This document shows, one piece after another, positions 11,898-12,932 of a stretch of 12,932 nucleotides of DNA (its first letter is position 1; every line of letters starts with the position of its first letter). The notes under the pieces are model-generated. The model did no database searches, was not told where the DNA came from, and worked only from the letters and a program-made list of their open reading frames with translations. The stretch comes from Natronomonas sp. (GTDB taxonomy: Archaea; Halobacteriota; Halobacteria; Halobacteriales; Haloarculaceae), in assembly GCA_007135435.1 (NCBI GenBank), contig SLIW01000032.1, forward strand, positions 1 to 12,932, given 5' to 3'. A program made the position numbers and the translations under genes.

Positions 11898-12794
11898 TCA
11901 GAGGGATTTCCGCTGCGACTGCGCCGCTTCGATCCACTCGGCTGCGAGTTCTTCGGAGACCTCGGCCGCCTCGGCGATCGCGTCGGCGTTGGCCTCGGAC
12001 AGCGCCTCGAGCGAGTCGATTCCCTGGTTCTGGAGCCGGTCGGCGTAGGTCGATCCGAGCCCGTCGATGGCTTCCACCTGCGCTTCCAACTGCTCTTCCG
12101 CCGCGTCGGTGATCTCGACGGTCACGCTCTGGGCGCGCTCCTGGGCGGTCCGTGCCACCTCTTCGGTCTGCCGACGAGCCGTCTCGGTGGCCTCCTCGGT
12201 CCGCTGGACGCCCTCGATCGTCTGTGCTTCGGTCTCCCGGTGGGCGTCGAGGAACGCCTCGACGGACTGGGCGACGAGCACCTTCTGCTGTTCGCTCATG
12301 TCGTCGAGCGCCTCGTCGAACACCGACTCGAACTCGTCCCAGGCCTCGTCCTGCGACTCGTCGAGCGCCTCGAACTGCTCGTCGATCCTCGATCGGAGGT
12401 CGAGTTCGCCGTCCTCGAACGCTGACTGGAACGCATCGAACTGGGCGTTCATGAGTCCCTGGACGAGGTCGGCACCCTGCTCGTACTGGGCGTCGAGCAG
12501 CCGCTTGGTCAGTGCCGCGTTCTGCTCGAACTGCTCGTCCATCGCGGACCGGATCTCGCTCTCGTTCTCGTCGACCGCCGCCTCGAAGGCGGCGATCTGC
12601 GTGTTCGTCAGCTCGTGTGCGAGCTCGGCGCCCTGCTTCTGCGCGGAGCGCTGTGCGGCCAGGCCGTTGTGAAGGAACGTCTCCATCGCGTTCCGCTGGA
12701 TGTCGAGGCCCTGCTCGAACAGCTGCTGGCTCTGTTTGGTCGACTGTCGCTGCATCTCGAACGCTGTCTGGATCGGACTCGTTGTGTTTGTCAT
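11898..12794 (-). CDS. Phasin-like coiled-coil protein with C-terminal HhH domain
   Basis: A 298-aa acidic, almost wholly helical protein without signal peptide or membrane segments. Residues 1-230 are amphipathic helix rich in Gln, Glu and Ala. A 52-residue internal duplication is visible: KQGAELAHELTNTQ (53-66) through DEQFE (86-90) recurs as EQGADLVQGLMNAQ (105-118) through DEQFE (138-142). The C-terminal 55 residues (EAIDGLGSTYADRLQNQGI from 241, then SLEALSEANADAIAEAAEVS) form a helix-hairpin-helix module. The first part recalls phasin-type PHA-granule surface proteins, the second DNA- or protein-binding HhH modules. A bridge between a surface and DNA is possible but unproven. No PHA synthase gene is in the window. 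The ATG at 12794 is chosen since the upstream extension is non-conserved and basic. Confidence 0.9.
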   Translation of the reverse strand: MTNTTSPIQTAFEMQRQSTKQSQQLFEQGLDIQRNAMETFLHNGLAAQRSAQKQGAELAHELTNTQIAAFEAAVDENESEIRSAMDEQFEQNAALTKRLLDAQYEQGADLVQGLMNAQFDAFQSAFEDGELDLRSRIDEQFEALDESQDEAWDEFESVFDEALDDMSEQQKVLVAQSVEAFLDAHRETEAQTIEGVQRTEEATETARRQTEEVARTAQERAQSVTVEITDAAEEQLEAQVEAIDGLGSTYADRLQNQGIDSLEALSEANADAIAEAAEVSEELAAEWIEAAQSQRKSL

Positions 12795-12833
12795 TGTTAT
12801 CTCTCTGTGTGGAGGGACGAGGGGTGATCTTCG

Positions 12834-12845
12834 CCACCTCCTCGG
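12834..12845 (-). promoter_or_regulatory. Misplaced Shine-Dalgarno-like site in the phasin-like gene leader
   Basis: CCGAGGAGGTGG on the minus strand is an excellent anti-SD match but lies about 40 nt before the ATG, with no start codon at the usual distance. It may be fortuitous or a leader regulatory element. The sequence right before the ATG (AGAGAGATAACA) is only weakly SD-like. Confidence 0.3.
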
Positions 12846-12878
12846 TATCTTCGCATCCCAACAGAGGGGGCGAGGAGG

Positions 12879-12886
12879 GATAAGGG
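12879..12886 (-). promoter_or_regulatory. TATA-like box of the phasin-like gene
   Basis: CCTTATCC on the minus strand would start transcription near 12855-12859, giving an untranslated leader of about 60 nt. That is long for this organism. Confidence 0.4.
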
Positions 12887-12889
12887 TTC

Positions 12890-12931
12890 CCACGAGATGG
12901 TTCCGTTTACCTTTTTCCACCACGAAATGGT
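12890..12931. promoter_or_regulatory. Paired 12-bp repeats beside the phasin-like promoter
   Basis: CCACGAGATGGT at 12890-12901 and CCACGAAATGGT at 12920-12931 match at 11 of 12 positions and start 30 bp apart, about three helical turns. Each has partial dyad ends (CCA and TGG). The inner copy abuts the putative TATA box, which fits sites for a regulator of this gene. Confidence 0.5.
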
Positions 12932-12932
12932 A

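Noticed and set aside
12795..12923. Upstream extension of the phasin-like gene to ATG 12923
   Set aside because: The added residues are basic and Pro/Arg-rich. They cover the promoter-like and repeat elements, and the conserved acidic helix starts at ATG 12794.

Overview
The window reads as a chromosomal segment of a haloarchaeon (class Halobacteria). The DNA is very GC-rich, with G or C at nearly every third codon position. The proteins are rich in Asp and Glu. Most genes have a TATA-like box about 27 nt before the start codon, which is the haloarchaeal leaderless-transcript layout. The protein set is also haloarchaeal: archaeal-type prolyl-tRNA synthetase with a C-terminal Cys4 zinc site, PolX fused to a PHP domain, DUF5788, a DUF7139-like membrane protein and a phasin-like HhH protein. 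I see no tRNA, rRNA, CRISPR array or transposase.

Layout. 1-614: two small plus-strand genes, a two-helix membrane protein and a winged-helix-like DUF7123 protein. 615-933: no convincing gene; about ten degenerate copies of a 14-17 bp repeat, then a promoter. 934-1740: a nitrilase-superfamily hydrolase with an intact Glu-Lys-Cys triad. 1741-2138: a strong promoter followed by a run of perfect-arm stem-loops (candidate structured RNA), a 21-bp tandem duplication and the proS promoter. 2139-3590: proS. 3708-3851 (minus): a 47-aa zinc-ribbon microprotein.

4107-6505 (minus) is a tightly packed unit read from right to left: a Tat/lipobox FxLYD-like lipoprotein, a Thr/Pro-repeat small ORF, and a 14-helix flippase-type transporter. 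The flippase frame has no ATG, GTG or TTG before its conserved domain; the only suitably placed start is a CTG that overlaps the upstream stop as CTGA. Diverging from this unit, 6768-7856 (plus) encodes a four-helix membrane protein with a Ser-rich linker and a C-terminal Cys cluster. It converges on 7967-8485 (minus), a Mut7-C RNase-domain protein. Upstream on the same strand are PolX (8691-10436) and DUF5788 (10489-10929), which look like one transcription unit. A DUF3006-like gene diverges from them at 11122-11361.

11362-11897 has no intact gene but is the oddest stretch. It holds four perfect-length 16-bp tandem repeats with an ACGATCG core, a 14-bp palindrome, a hairpin, a coding-like minus-strand ORF broken by an in-frame TAA, and two more copies of the ACGATCG core near a T-run terminator. 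11898-12794 (minus) encodes the phasin-like coiled-coil/HhH protein. Its upstream region carries two 12-bp repeats 30 bp apart beside the putative TATA box.

Together the genes are mostly housekeeping (translation, DNA repair, amide hydrolysis, RNA cleavage) with a cell-envelope block. The candidates for something undescribed are the non-coding repeat and RNA structures and the CTG-started flippase, rather than a recognisable new multi-gene system.
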